From IMG/VR virus record IMGVR_UViG_3300028299_000354, positions 1 through 39,459 of that record: a stretch of 39,459 bases of DNA. One strand, 5' to 3'. The notes below the pieces were generated by a model that was not told where the DNA came from, did no database searches, and saw only the letters and a list, made by a program, of their open reading frames with translations. Below, one piece after another: positions 1 through 7,835 of this stretch (the first letter of the stretch is position 1; every line of letters starts with the position of its first letter). Both the position numbers and the translations under genes were made by a program. Origin of the DNA: a virus.

Positions 1-615
1 TAGATGAAGATTGCTTGCTACATGGGTGTTATAAGTTGTTAGTGCAACACCACCAAGTCCAGCAAGAGAAATAGTTACAACTCCAGTTGATCCATTGACA
101 CTTGTTACTGCATCTGTAGGTGTTAATAATTCTTGCCAGTTTGCTAGAACACTATAACCTGCAGTTTTTAGAATATAAGACTTATTTAAATCAGTCCGAA
201 CTGCAACATCACCTTCTTGTGCTGTTGTTAATGCGAGCATTGCAGTTTGACTTGATACAACAAATGTATTAGTCATTGCAATCTTAGGTACAACACTATC
301 CGCAAGTTTTCCGTTGGCATCTAGGATTGGAACATTCCCATTTCCTGTTCCTGTGTTCTTAGTTGCTGCAGTACCAAGACCTAGTGCTGTAATCTTGGTA
401 TCAATTTGTGTATCTACTTTTGCAACGCCTGGTATTTTTAAATAATCTGCTTCAGCAAGTGGTGTTCCAACACTGGCTACTTTATCAGCTTTAGCTATAT
501 ATAAATGCTCACCATTAAAATCGACCTGTGGTTCTCCGGCTTTTACAGTTCCAATAGATCCAATAAGTGGACCCGTTCCTGCAGTCGTTCTTCTTTTTAT
601 TTGAATTGTTGCCAT
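1..615 (-). CDS. Tail fibre / receptor-binding protein, N-terminal part (gene runs off the left edge)
   Basis: An open frame of 205 codons starts at ATG 615 (MATIQIKRRTTAG...) behind a GGAGGAAATGA ribosome site and stays open to position 1, so the C-terminus is missing. The first ~45 residues (IKRR, ...GEPQVDF, HLYIAKA) look like the N-terminal domain shared by many tail fibres and the Bordetella phage major tropism determinant (Mtd_N type), which attaches a fibre to the baseplate. Later residues include a SVNGSTGVVTISL segment and a YNTHVASNLHL segment, both common in phage fibre repeats. It is the last visible gene of the tail module, 11 bp after the preceding gene. The domain call is from memory of the family; the receptor-binding role is inferred from position. 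Confidence 0.75.
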   Translation of the reverse strand, partial: MATIQIKRRTTAGTGPLIGSIGTVKAGEPQVDFNGEHLYIAKADKVASVGTPLAEADYLKIPGVAKVDTQIDTKITALGLGTAATKNTGTGNGNVPILDANGKLADSVVPKIAMTNTFVVSSQTAMLALTTAQEGDVAVRTDLNKSYILKTAGYSVLANWQELLTPTDAVTSVNGSTGVVTISLAGLGGVALTTYNTHVASNLHL

Positions 616-626
616 TTCATTTCCTC

Positions 627-1403
627 CTATTTTTTAACAAATACTGATGTGACATTATGAATCGTACTGCCACAACTAAAAGTTACGATCCCGTTTTCAT
701 AAACCACTCCAAGTGTATAATCTGAGTTCGCATATCGATATGCAACTGAAGTATTCGAACCAACAAAGATAAAGAGTGCATCCCCTGGTATCGTAACTAC
801 TACTGTATTATTGATTGTAACGTATATAATAGACTGTGAAAGTTCCGTTGAGTTTGTACCTGAAAATTGATATATCCCATTTTGAATTTTCGATACTGTT
901 TTTCTCACTGGATAATATCTGTTTAGGATCGAAGTTTCCAGTTCATTAACTCTTGTTTTATCATTCGTTATAAACTTTCTTGAATAGCTTACATTGAGTG
1001 TAACAGACGTCGTCGTTTTGGAATACGCACATAAAACAATCTCATATAATCCATCAGTAGTTAAGAGGTTTGTCAGTGAAAGAGATGGATAACTTCCAAC
1101 TTGTTCTTTTAAATAGATACTTGCTGAATTATCTGATGTGTTAACTCCCAGAACCACATAACCATATTTACTTGAATCCGGTGTTACACCTATTGTTGTC
1201 TGACTCTCAACGTATATTATTCGACCGTAGACCGAAATATAGCCGTCACCAAACGTTATTGTGTTATTAGCCAATGTAAACGCGCATTCACTCTTTAAGC
1301 CCTTTAGAATGCCAACATCGCTTGAAAACAGGTAATGGTACAGGTCTGAGTCTACCTTTGATGTTACGTTTCCACCTTCAAATGTTACTTTTTGAATTCC
1401 CAT
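627..1403 (-). CDS. Baseplate / tail-tip structural protein
   Basis: A 258-residue protein starting ATGGGAATTC; its GGAGGTG ribosome site lies inside the last codons of the upstream tail gene (TAATG overlap), so the two are translationally coupled. The N-terminus (MGIQKVTFEGGNVTSKVDSD) is followed by a beta-rich region with ITFGDGYISVYGRIIYVES near residue 50, the kind of sequence seen in Gram-positive siphophage baseplate or upper-fibre proteins. The C-terminal ~80 residues are rich in T, S, V and aromatic residues, consistent with a beta-sandwich. There is no enzymatic motif. Position between tail hub and fibre supports a structural role; the exact family is not recognised. Confidence 0.6.
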   Translation of the reverse strand: MGIQKVTFEGGNVTSKVDSDLYHYLFSSDVGILKGLKSECAFTLANNTITFGDGYISVYGRIIYVESQTTIGVTPDSSKYGYVVLGVNTSDNSASIYLKEQVGSYPSLSLTNLLTTDGLYEIVLCAYSKTTTSVTLNVSYSRKFITNDKTRVNELETSILNRYYPVRKTVSKIQNGIYQFSGTNSTELSQSIIYVTINNTVVVTIPGDALFIFVGSNTSVAYRYANSDYTLGVVYENGIVTFSCGSTIHNVTSVFVKK

Positions 1404-2518
1404 TAGAATTCACCTCCATCTAGATCTGCATTTGTAATTGTTATATTGCTGACACTTGATCCCGTGTTCTTACTTAATAATTGTATTTTTTCAGTTAACT
1501 TCACTCTGTATTCTCCAAGCGTAATTTGTACATAGTTCATTGAACTTTTAAACTTCATCCCAGTTACAATCGAATCATAGCTCTTTTGATTGTGAATAAA
1601 TGAGATATAGTCTCCAAGATGAAGATTTGTAAATGGGATAAACACTTTGTTATTCATGTCCAGGTTAAATGAAATGTTATGATCTAACTTTGAAGATATC
1701 ATTTCACTTCTTGCTTTCGTTTCTAATGTTTCATAATCGTTGTCCGTATAGATAAATGATTTAGACATTACACTTGCATATCTATTATCTGATGTTCCAT
1801 CTTCGGTAATCTCTCCGGTTGTGAGCAAGTAATAAGTTTTTACTTCAGAAAACAAAACATTATCTGTCCTAGGATAAAATATGACTTTATTAATAAGCTG
1901 ACTTGTTGAATCATTGGTTTCTACATTCAGTATCGATGAGAAATTACTCTTCATCACAATACCTTGGTTCACATGTACGATTTTAAATATAATATTTGAG
2001 ATACGCCCTCTTAAGAAGCTAACACCAGTTCTAAAACTAATCCCATAACCTTTGGATATGAGTTCAAATATTTTTGACATTGATTCTATCTTATCTGTTT
2101 CAAAACTTAAACTTCCATTAACAGAAGCTTCTTTTTCTACTGATAGATAAGTTAGGTTTTGCTTTTCATCACTGTTTATCTTGAAATAAGTAATAATCAA
2201 ATCATATAAGTATTGTGCAAGATCTCCGGAAACACTAGAAACTGGTATCTCTAAATTAAAAATCTCTCTGAAATCGAGAGATTTTATGATAGTTGTTTGA
2301 TCATCTGTTAATTCTATACTTTCTAAAATGCCAATATATGAGAATAGTTCACTTTGCAAAACCACAATGTCACCAATCATGGTATTGATATTCGGTTTAT
2401 TAACTTTGAATGTTGAACGTTGAATTAAAACCATGTCCAGAGTGATCTCATATTCAGGGCCAATAAAGGCATTGTCTTTATATTGAAGTGTTGCTCTATC
2501 AAGAAATATAAGTTTCAT
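1403..2518 (-). CDS. Tail hub / tail-associated protein (Gp37-like, baseplate hub type)
   Basis: This 371-residue protein directly follows the distal tail gene (1 bp gap) and overlaps the next gene by one base. It begins MKLIFLDRATLQYKDN and has the mixed alpha/beta pattern of the siphophage tail-hub family that caps the tail tube and precedes fibres (ReqiPepy6 Gp37-like / tail endopeptidase N-terminal domain). At about residues 280-320 it has LHLGDYISF...ITLGEYRVK, typical of the hub's final beta-barrel. No lytic or peptidase domain is attached, so it is the short hub form. The call rests on gene order (tape measure - Dit - hub - fibre) and overall sequence character rather than on a diagnostic motif. 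Confidence 0.65.
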   Translation of the reverse strand: MKLIFLDRATLQYKDNAFIGPEYEITLDMVLIQRSTFKVNKPNINTMIGDIVVLQSELFSYIGILESIELTDDQTTIIKSLDFREIFNLEIPVSSVSGDLAQYLYDLIITYFKINSDEKQNLTYLSVEKEASVNGSLSFETDKIESMSKIFELISKGYGISFRTGVSFLRGRISNIIFKIVHVNQGIVMKSNFSSILNVETNDSTSQLINKVIFYPRTDNVLFSEVKTYYLLTTGEITEDGTSDNRYASVMSKSFIYTDNDYETLETKARSEMISSKLDHNISFNLDMNNKVFIPFTNLHLGDYISFIHNQKSYDSIVTGMKFKSSMNYVQITLGEYRVKLTEKIQLLSKNTGSSVSNITITNADLDGGEF

Positions 2519-2519
2519 A

Positions 2520-3350
2520 CTAGATACCTATATAACCTTCTAGGACTGTTACCCTACAGATAGATTCAGTACTTACTCCTGGTTTAAATTCAAGTTCATA
2601 ATCACCATGGTTTAAAAACAAAAAATTGTCTGTCTCAAAATCCTGATTTCCATAGATATCAATTTCGATTTCATTTTCGGTCAATGTTATGATTTGTTGA
2701 CTCGGAATAGAGTTGATTATAATCTTCGCATTTGTTGATTCTAAATATAACCTTAATGTTGATATAATCTCACCATTGCGCTTGATATGAAATTCCGGAT
2801 CAATAACATCTCCATAGATTTCAATAACAAGTGGCGCCTTATCTAGTCCGCTATTTGTGACATTGATTTTTCCTTCATATGAGCTCGAATAATAATATGG
2901 ATAGCTGTAAGGATAGACCTTTCCGCTACTTGAACCATTCGCGATTATCTCATATGTCTTTTCTTTGAGCCACAAGGATAGTTTCTTAAAGATGATATTA
3001 CTTTGTATTGTATTTCCTACTAATTCTGCTTTCGATAAGCTCGTTATATCTACAAAGCAATATGCAGAAAAAGCACTGTTTTGATAATGCAATTTAAATT
3101 CTTTATTACTCATGCTTATAAAATCCACAAAGGCTTTGTATCCAGCATAACCATTTAAAAATATAAGTGTTTCATTGATTTCTGAAAGCGGGATATTATA
3201 ATCAGACTTGGAGTAAAAACGATTATACTCAAGATACTTCACATCTAAAGAAAACCCTAATCCACTGACTTGAGAGATGATTGTGTGATTGCGATAATCA
3301 AAATAGTAGATATCGCCATATTCATTTTCTAAATAGAATTGTCTAATCAA
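2520..3350 (-). CDS. Distal tail protein (Dit-like)
   Basis: A 276-residue protein following the tape measure gene, the standard position of Dit, which forms the ring joining tail tube to baseplate. The N-terminal half (YFLENEYGDIYYFDYR..., then GLGFSLDVKYLEYNRFY) fits the Dit/phage tail-like fold, with a galectin-like C-terminal half. The start is TTG at 3350, chosen because GGAGGTAATGTCAT precedes it and no ATG is nearby; TTGA overlaps the tape measure stop by 4 bases. A glycine/serine/tyrosine-rich linker with repeated PYxY lies near residues 140-160. Function is by family resemblance and synteny. Confidence 0.72.
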   Translation of the reverse strand: MIRQFYLENEYGDIYYFDYRNHTIISQVSGLGFSLDVKYLEYNRFYSKSDYNIPLSEINETLIFLNGYAGYKAFVDFISMSNKEFKLHYQNSAFSAYCFVDITSLSKAELVGNTIQSNIIFKKLSLWLKEKTYEIIANGSSSGKVYPYSYPYYYSSSYEGKINVTNSGLDKAPLVIEIYGDVIDPEFHIKRNGEIISTLRLYLESTNAKIIINSIPSQQIITLTENEIEIDIYGNQDFETDNFLFLNHGDYELEFKPGVSTESICRVTVLEGYIGI

Positions 3351-5356
3351 ATGACATTACCTCCGAGTGCTTTATTAATAGAGTCAATATCAAAGGTAGG
3401 TGATGTTGTATTGATGGTGATATTGTTTGTGGCATTTGTTGTATTACTATTAGAGCTATTCGATACTGAACTGATGCTTTTTAAATTAAATGCATCTCCA
3501 AAGAAATCACCTATTCCACCAAAAAATCCTCCAACTTTGTCGACTGCATTTGATACAAAACTACTTACCCCATCAGTGATATTTGAAGCTAAGTCTCCAA
3601 TACCTGAAGTAATGTTTCCAAAGATATCTTTTACTTTGCCACCAAGGTCTCCCATTTTGGAAGGCAACTCACCAATCCACTCGAATATTTTTTGTAAAAA
3701 TTCTACAATTTTCTGAACAACATTCAATACCGGTTTTAATACAGTACTTAAAACTTGAATGGCTGGAACTAAAATGGAGCTTAAAACATTACCTACAAGT
3801 GTAATAAGTGGCGCTAATGCATTTAATATTTCAGCAAAGATACTTATTTGTGCGATTAGAGGCATTAGAATTATATCAAGGATAGGAACAAGTAAATCTA
3901 CTAACATCACTACCAGATTAATAATAACGTCAAGTATAGGTTGCAGTGCAGTCATTAAGCTATCTACAATTGCCAAGATAGGTGGTAGTAACTGCATGAA
4001 CGTTTCCATGAGGCTTCCAAGTAGTGCTTTAAACTCTTCACTTTGAAATAAAGCCATTGCCAATATGGCAATTAAAGCACCAATTCCAAGAGTTGCAAAG
4101 TTAATCCCTGCACCAGCAAAGAGTCCTGCTGTTCCTACTCCTTTTAGTGCCATAGAAGCTATGTTCAACAAAGGACCAACCTTTCCTACAACAGATAATA
4201 CTGGACCAATCGCTGCTACAAGGCCAACAATGGTTGCGATTATCTTCTTTGTTCCTGAATCTAGATTACTCCACTTTTCAATCCAATCTTTAACAGTTGG
4301 AATGATATTGTCTCTAACTTTAATAATTAGTTGTTGCAAAACTGGTAAAACAGTACTTGCTAAATCAACAGCCAAACTAGACAATGCTTGTTTCGTGCGA
4401 TCAAGTGCATCGGTAAACTCTCCTGCTTGTGCTGCTTGTTCATTGGTAACAATACCTAGTTCTCTTGCTTCGTTTCTTAAACCATTAATTGCATTCGTTT
4501 CACTCGATAGGATAGGTAGTACTTCAGTCCCGATTTTCTCACCAAAGAATTCGTTGGCTATACCAACACGGACAGCCTCATCAGCAACATTACTTAATGC
4601 ATTACGGATCAATTCAAAAGCTTGATCAGCGTCTTTTCCCTTAAGATCATCTACAGTTAAACCGATCATTGCTAAACTGTCGGCAACCTTATCCCCATTA
4701 CCAGTTGCAATATCCCCTAGAATACCATTTACTTTCGTAAATGCTTTTGTCATGGATTCAGTCGAAGTTCCCATGATCGTTGCGACATGGTTCCACTCCT
4801 GGAATTGTTCAGCAGATAATCCTAGTTTTTGAGCAGTATCTCCAATCTCATCGGCAGTATATGCAGTCTTAACTGAAAAGGCCGTTAAAGCAGCAACGGC
4901 TCCTAAAATAGGAACCGTTACAGATTTAGTGAGTGTTGAACCAAGTTTACCGATTTTCTCAAAATTGGCATTTCCTAGTTGCTTGATTTTATCAGATGTT
5001 TTACTTAACTCATTGTTTAGCTTAGATACTTCTGCTTCTGAATAAGAAACATTTCGCTTCAGTTTATTAAATTCCTCTTGGCTCATGTCTCCAACTTGAA
5101 CTGCTTTTTTTGCTTTCTCAAGTTCTTGGTTTTGAGTTTCAAGTTTCTTTTTTGTTTGTACGAGGATATCATTTAACTTTCCTTGTTTTGATTTCCACAA
5201 GTCAAGGTTCGTACTATCGTATTTTAGGTTTGTATTAATGGCCTTTAAATCTTTATTCTGCTCTTTTAGATCCTTCTTGATACCGTTTAGTTCATTCTCT
5301 AAATCTTTACCATCAAGACTAATCTTAATGTTTAGACCCTTAACTGTTTCTGCCAA
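3347..5356 (-). CDS. Tail tape measure protein
   Basis: About 669 residues; it sets tail length and is threaded in the tail tube. The N-terminal ~130 residues are charged heptads (LENELNGIKKDLKEQNKDL...) typical of a coiled coil; the middle has the TP901-type tape measure domain (GATAFSVKTAYTADEIGDTA-like stretch, AQKLGLSAEQFQEW) and the section after residue 370 contains several hydrophobic segments. The start is placed at TTG 5356, not further upstream, because AGGAGGTGAG stands 8 bases before it. The 681-residue reading that starts at 5392 begins inside an intrinsic terminator. It is shorter than many tape measures, implying a short siphovirus tail. Plus-strand open frames inside it are antisense shadows. 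Confidence 0.92.
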   Translation of the reverse strand: MAETVKGLNIKISLDGKDLENELNGIKKDLKEQNKDLKAINTNLKYDSTNLDLWKSKQGKLNDILVQTKKKLETQNQELEKAKKAVQVGDMSQEEFNKLKRNVSYSEAEVSKLNNELSKTSDKIKQLGNANFEKIGKLGSTLTKSVTVPILGAVAALTAFSVKTAYTADEIGDTAQKLGLSAEQFQEWNHVATIMGTSTESMTKAFTKVNGILGDIATGNGDKVADSLAMIGLTVDDLKGKDADQAFELIRNALSNVADEAVRVGIANEFFGEKIGTEVLPILSSETNAINGLRNEARELGIVTNEQAAQAGEFTDALDRTKQALSSLAVDLASTVLPVLQQLIIKVRDNIIPTVKDWIEKWSNLDSGTKKIIATIVGLVAAIGPVLSVVGKVGPLLNIASMALKGVGTAGLFAGAGINFATLGIGALIAILAMALFQSEEFKALLGSLMETFMQLLPPILAIVDSLMTALQPILDVIINLVVMLVDLLVPILDIILMPLIAQISIFAEILNALAPLITLVGNVLSSILVPAIQVLSTVLKPVLNVVQKIVEFLQKIFEWIGELPSKMGDLGGKVKDIFGNITSGIGDLASNITDGVSSFVSNAVDKVGGFFGGIGDFFGDAFNLKSISSVSNSSNSNTTNATNNITINTTSPTFDIDSINKALGGNVI

Positions 5357-5374
5357 AATACTCACCTCCTGTGT

Positions 5375-5402
5375 AAAATAAAAACACATCATTTCGATGT
5401 GC
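5375..5402 (-). terminator. Intrinsic terminator closing the DUF2188/TIR-like moron
   Basis: On the minus strand GCACATC-GAAAT-GATGTG is followed by TTTTTATTTT: a 6-bp stem, 5-nt loop and T-tract. It begins right at the stop of the TIR-like gene and ends just before the tape measure ribosome site. Late transcription of the tape measure must therefore read through it or be antiterminated. Confidence 0.75.
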
Positions 5403-6032
5403 TTACTTAATAACTATTTTCAAATTCGGGTTTTCATCAAAAAACTCTTTAACATTATTAACAAAATCTGTAATTGAAACATTCATTGACATGTATTGTT
5501 TGGGATATCCTAATTTTGTTAATTTGTCTCTTAACCAAAGCTCAAAAGATGTTTGATATTCAATCATGATTGCAGCTTGATACTTAATATTCTTAAGATT
5601 ATATAGATCCACAAAAAAGTTCCTTATACTTTTGATAATCTCTTCAGGATCATTTTTGTGCGGAACAATGTCTGAACCTCCCATATCTGAAAGAGCTTTT
5701 TTTGATAAGTAAGGTTCTTTCTCTAATACTAATAACTTCTTTTCATTGTTAATGAATTTTAGACTTGCATAATCAACACCTAGTTCAAACGGCATATTAA
5801 ATCTAGCAAGTTTGTTCTTTTCATCTAGTTCCATTAGAGAGATATCGTGGATCCCAATATAAGAATTCTTGATTAAATCAACAATTTTGCTCATCCTGTC
5901 TCCAGAATCAGAATATTGTCCAGAAAGGAGTGGGTTATGATCAAATTTACATACCATATATATAATGATATGCATTAGTGGTCTATAATCTTCATCATAT
6001 GGGCAATTAATAAAAATATTTCTATTTTTCAT
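5403..6032 (-). CDS. TIR-like / Rossmannoid putative effector (moron, candidate defence gene)
   Basis: A 209-residue protein unrelated to tail assembly lying between tail chaperones and tape measure. Visible pattern: IFINCPYD at 6-13, a DSGDRMSKI block at 42-50 followed by NSYIGIHDIS (56-65), and RFNMPFELGVDYA (77-89) with an invariant-looking E83. This layout (beta1-Asp loop, a helix with polar residues, a conserved Glu in an FELG helix) is the arrangement of TIR, SLOG and nucleoside-deoxyribosyltransferase-like folds, several of which are NAD- or nucleotide-processing immune effectors. A helical C-terminal domain follows from about residue 130. It has little ribosome site and is probably coupled to the DUF2188 gene 2 bp upstream. 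The fold is inferred by eye; enzymatic activity and defence role are not shown. Confidence 0.5.
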   Translation of the reverse strand: MKNRNIFINCPYDEDYRPLMHIIIYMVCKFDHNPLLSGQYSDSGDRMSKIVDLIKNSYIGIHDISLMELDEKNKLARFNMPFELGVDYASLKFINNEKKLLVLEKEPYLSKKALSDMGGSDIVPHKNDPEEIIKSIRNFFVDLYNLKNIKYQAAIMIEYQTSFELWLRDKLTKLGYPKQYMSMNVSITDFVNNVKEFFDENPNLKIVIK

Positions 6033-6034
6033 AA

Positions 6035-6325
6035 TTACTTTTTCTTGCCATATGATTTAACATCTGTTATTCGTCCATCTTTACGATGTGTTACAACTGA
6101 TGATCCATCCTTTTTAGCTAGACCAGTTGCTCTAGCAGCAGCCTCAGTTTTTTTACCATATACACCAGAAGCTCTTGACGCATTAGGTCTTACTACTTTC
6201 CAATCGCTTCCACTTGGAACTACATGCACACTTTTTGGCGCACTTTTACTCGTGCTTTTAGGTGTACTTGTTTTTGAACTTTTGCTTGAGCTTTTGGATG
6301 CACTCTTACTTATAACTTTACTCAT
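6035..6325 (-). CDS. DUF2188 small basic protein (moron partner)
   Basis: A 96-residue protein starting at ATG 6325 (GGGAGGT 6 bases upstream; the alternative 6340 start is inside that ribosome site). Residues 1-40 are a low-complexity Ser/Lys tail (KSASKSSSKSSKTS). Residues ~42-95 match the DUF2188 pattern: VHVVPSGSDWKVVRPNASRA, KKTEAAARATGLAKKDGS, VVTHRKDGRITDVKSYG. DUF2188 proteins are small, widespread and of unknown biochemical role. It is cotranscribed with the TIR-like gene (2-bp gap) from its own promoter at 6349-6377. The pairing suggests a two-gene unit, perhaps regulator/effector, but nothing in the sequence proves that. Confidence 0.75.
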   Translation of the reverse strand: MSKVISKSASKSSSKSSKTSTPKSTSKSAPKSVHVVPSGSDWKVVRPNASRASGVYGKKTEAAARATGLAKKDGSSVVTHRKDGRITDVKSYGKKK

Positions 6326-6348
6326 TTCAATACCTCCCATCCACCAAT

Positions 6349-6377
6349 ATTATAACAAATGTGGGGTGATTTGAGAA
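6349..6377 (-). promoter_or_regulatory. Moron promoter with extended -10
   Basis: Minus-strand TTCTCA, 17-base spacer, TATAAT at 6349-6354 with TG one base upstream (TGTTATAAT). It lies just after the tail chaperone gene and 24 bases before the DUF2188 start, so the pair can be expressed from the lysogen independently of late genes. Confidence 0.65.
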
Positions 6378-6379
6378 CA

Positions 6380-6578
6380 CTAAATTAAATATGCATCAAT
6401 ATCTTGTTGTGTTGCTCTTCTACTACTTTGCTTTCCACTAATCACATTCATCTCAAGTTCAACTATCTCGAAGTAAGTATTCAGGTCGAATGTTTTAGTA
6501 TCCTCAATAGATAATCCTATGTGAGCAAGGTTGAAAATAATGTTTGCTGTTATGTTTTGAGAATCAGAGTCATTTGGG
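6380..6578 (-). CDS. Tail assembly chaperone GT, C-terminal part made by +1 frameshift
   Basis: This reading frame is +1 to the chaperone G gene and has no credible start of its own (the only start-like codon, GTG near 6625, lacks a ribosome site and lies inside G). After a +1 slip at CCC-AAA the protein continues NDSDSQNITANIIFNLA... for 64 residues to the stop at 6380, giving a G-T fusion of about 179 residues. In siphophages such a fusion binds the major tail protein and tape measure during tail assembly but is not in the virion. Position between major tail protein and tape measure is the canonical one. The frameshift itself is inferred. Confidence 0.7.
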
Positions 6579-6587
6579 ACTCCCCTT
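6570..6587 (-). promoter_or_regulatory. Putative +1 programmed frameshift site of the tail chaperone genes
   Basis: Minus-strand order: AAGGGG (6582-6587), AGT, CCC AAA TGA C. A Shine-Dalgarno-like AGGGG sits three bases before the shift codon and the zero-frame stop is TGA followed by C, as in the prfB (RF2) +1 site (AGGGGG-3 nt-CUU-UGA-C). A P-site tRNA on CCC could re-pair with CCA, or on AAA with AAT, both moving +1 into the T frame. Confidence 0.6.
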
Positions 6588-6920
6588 GCTTGCTGACCCT
6601 TTTTGAAAGGTACCAAGCATTTCACCTATCGTATTCGTCAGATTTTGTAATTCATCTTGGTTGCTTAAAATCGAAAAATCTAACGACATTAAAAAGTCGT
6701 TGTATGATTGTTTGCTGAAAGGTCTATGCAAGACATAGATAATCCTGAAGATTGTATCAATTACAGTTGATAGATCTTCTTCTTTTTTCAAACTTGCTTT
6801 ATCTAGTTTCTTAATATCACTAAATAACTCAGTAGAGAACACATTGCGATAATCAATGATCGTAAATAGAGACGAATGAAGGCGATAATCTATATCGCCA
6901 AGTTTAAGTGTTTTTTCCAT
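6570..6920 (-). CDS. Tail assembly chaperone G
   Basis: A 116-residue mainly helical protein starting ATGGAAAAAAC behind AGGGGATGACTT, 10 bp downstream of the major tail protein. Length, charge pattern and position fit the Gram-positive siphophage tail assembly chaperone family (DLSTVIDTIFRIIYVLHRPF, SFDFSIL-type segments). It ends KGSASKGSPK at TGA 6570, where an overlapping +1 frame continues the longer GT product. It probably coats the tape measure and delivers major tail protein subunits. There is no sequence motif that would independently prove the role. Confidence 0.78.
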   Translation of the reverse strand: MEKTLKLGDIDYRLHSSLFTIIDYRNVFSTELFSDIKKLDKASLKKEEDLSTVIDTIFRIIYVLHRPFSKQSYNDFLMSLDFSILSNQDELQNLTNTIGEMLGTFQKGSASKGSPK

Positions 6921-6930
6921 AAGTCATCCC

Positions 6931-7497
6931 CTAAATAAACGTTGGTAGTTCTGGCGCACTTGTTAAAAATGCAGTATAGTTGACATCTCCAACTCCAGCA
7001 ATAATTCTTAAAATCAGATTGTTTCCAGATTCAATTGGTCTTGCTGTGATGTTTAATGTGATTGAGTTTGCTTCGATTGAATCTGCTTTTGATTTACTTG
7101 CATCTCCGGATGGAGTCGATGTACATAAGAAGTACCAAATGCGTCTAGCTTTGATGTCTCCTTGAATTTCATAACCTAGTGCAAATGTCTTTGTTTCGCT
7201 ATTTACTATCTCTACTAGGTTTCCATTTGTATCTTCTAAAAAGCCAAATATGTCCTTCTTGAAGACTTCATCAATCTCTGTAAATTTTAATGTAACATTT
7301 GTTCCTGAGTTTGATACAAGCGTTGCGATCACTTTGTCATCAGCATAAACTTGTGTGCTTCCACCGATTGCTTCAGTTGTAATCTCTTGTGCTCCTTCTA
7401 ATCTTTTTGGTAATCCAAAAGTCCAACTACCATCTTCTGATTGTGTTGCCAATGCATAATGTACATTTTTTAAGCCAAAAGTAACTTTATTACTCAT
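6931..7497 (-). CDS. Major tail protein (phi13 family)
   Basis: A 188-residue tail-tube subunit. The N-terminus MSNKVTFGLKNVHYALATQ, the LPKRLEGAQEITTEAIGGST segment and the DIKARRIWYFLC... ITARPIE segments match the phi13-type major tail protein family of Bacillota siphophages. It forms stacked hexamers of the tail tube. Start ATG 7497 has GGAGGTT upstream; it follows the tail completion gene by 2 bp and precedes the chaperones, the usual order. No Ig-like C-terminal decoration domain is present. Confidence 0.9.
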   Translation of the reverse strand: MSNKVTFGLKNVHYALATQSEDGSWTFGLPKRLEGAQEITTEAIGGSTQVYADDKVIATLVSNSGTNVTLKFTEIDEVFKKDIFGFLEDTNGNLVEIVNSETKTFALGYEIQGDIKARRIWYFLCTSTPSGDASKSKADSIEANSITLNITARPIESGNNLILRIIAGVGDVNYTAFLTSAPELPTFI

Positions 7498-7499
7498 TA

Positions 7500-7835
7500 T
7501 TAAATAACCTCCAATTTGATTTCATAAACTCTGTTAATAGATCCATCTTCATTTGTGTATTCAGATAGCATTTGAAACTCATAATCACCTAAATATAAAT
7601 ACAACTTGAGTCGTTCTTCCAACTCGAGATTCTTTTTTTGTGTAATCAAATTCACTTGAATTGTTGCGACTCTCATTTGAACTTTATCATCAGCATAAAC
7701 TGTTCCACGATTGCTTATTTCTTGATAAACAATATAATCATTTGCTTCATTGATATTTTCTCTTGTTCCATATGACACTTGTCCAGGTAAAGCTGACTCT
7801 AATACTTGATATAGATTTTCTAATATGATTTGCAT
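7500..7835 (-). CDS. Tail terminator / tail completion protein
   Basis: A 111-residue protein (MQIILENLYQVLESALPGQV...) immediately before the major tail protein. A small alpha/beta protein with the segment NDYIVYQEISNRG and a final YEIKLEVI strand is typical of gpU-like tail terminators that cap the growing tail tube. Start ATG 7835 follows AAGGTGG and overlaps the upstream gene by one base. The assignment is mainly by size, fold pattern and synteny. Confidence 0.65.
   Translation of the reverse strand: MQIILENLYQVLESALPGQVSYGTRENINEANDYIVYQEISNRGTVYADDKVQMRVATIQVNLITQKKNLELEERLKLYLYLGDYEFQMLSEYTNEDGSINRVYEIKLEVI

Noticed and set aside
1-615. Diversity-generating retroelement because of the Mtd-like N-terminal domain
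   Set aside because: No reverse transcriptase, template repeat or variable repeat in the window; this N-terminal domain is common in ordinary fibres. The part outside the window was not seen.
3339-4625. Three plus-strand open frames (3339-3716, 3759-4046, 4065-4625)
   Set aside because: They are antisense to the tape measure coding region, have no ribosome sites, and their proline/isoleucine-rich composition is the reverse complement of helical coding sequence.
6045-6374. Plus-strand frame of 109 codons
   Set aside because: Antisense to the DUF2188 gene and without a ribosome site.
6380-6625. Independent gene for the GT frame starting near 6625
   Set aside because: The start codon is a GTG inside chaperone G with no ribosome site; +1 frameshifting explains the frame better.
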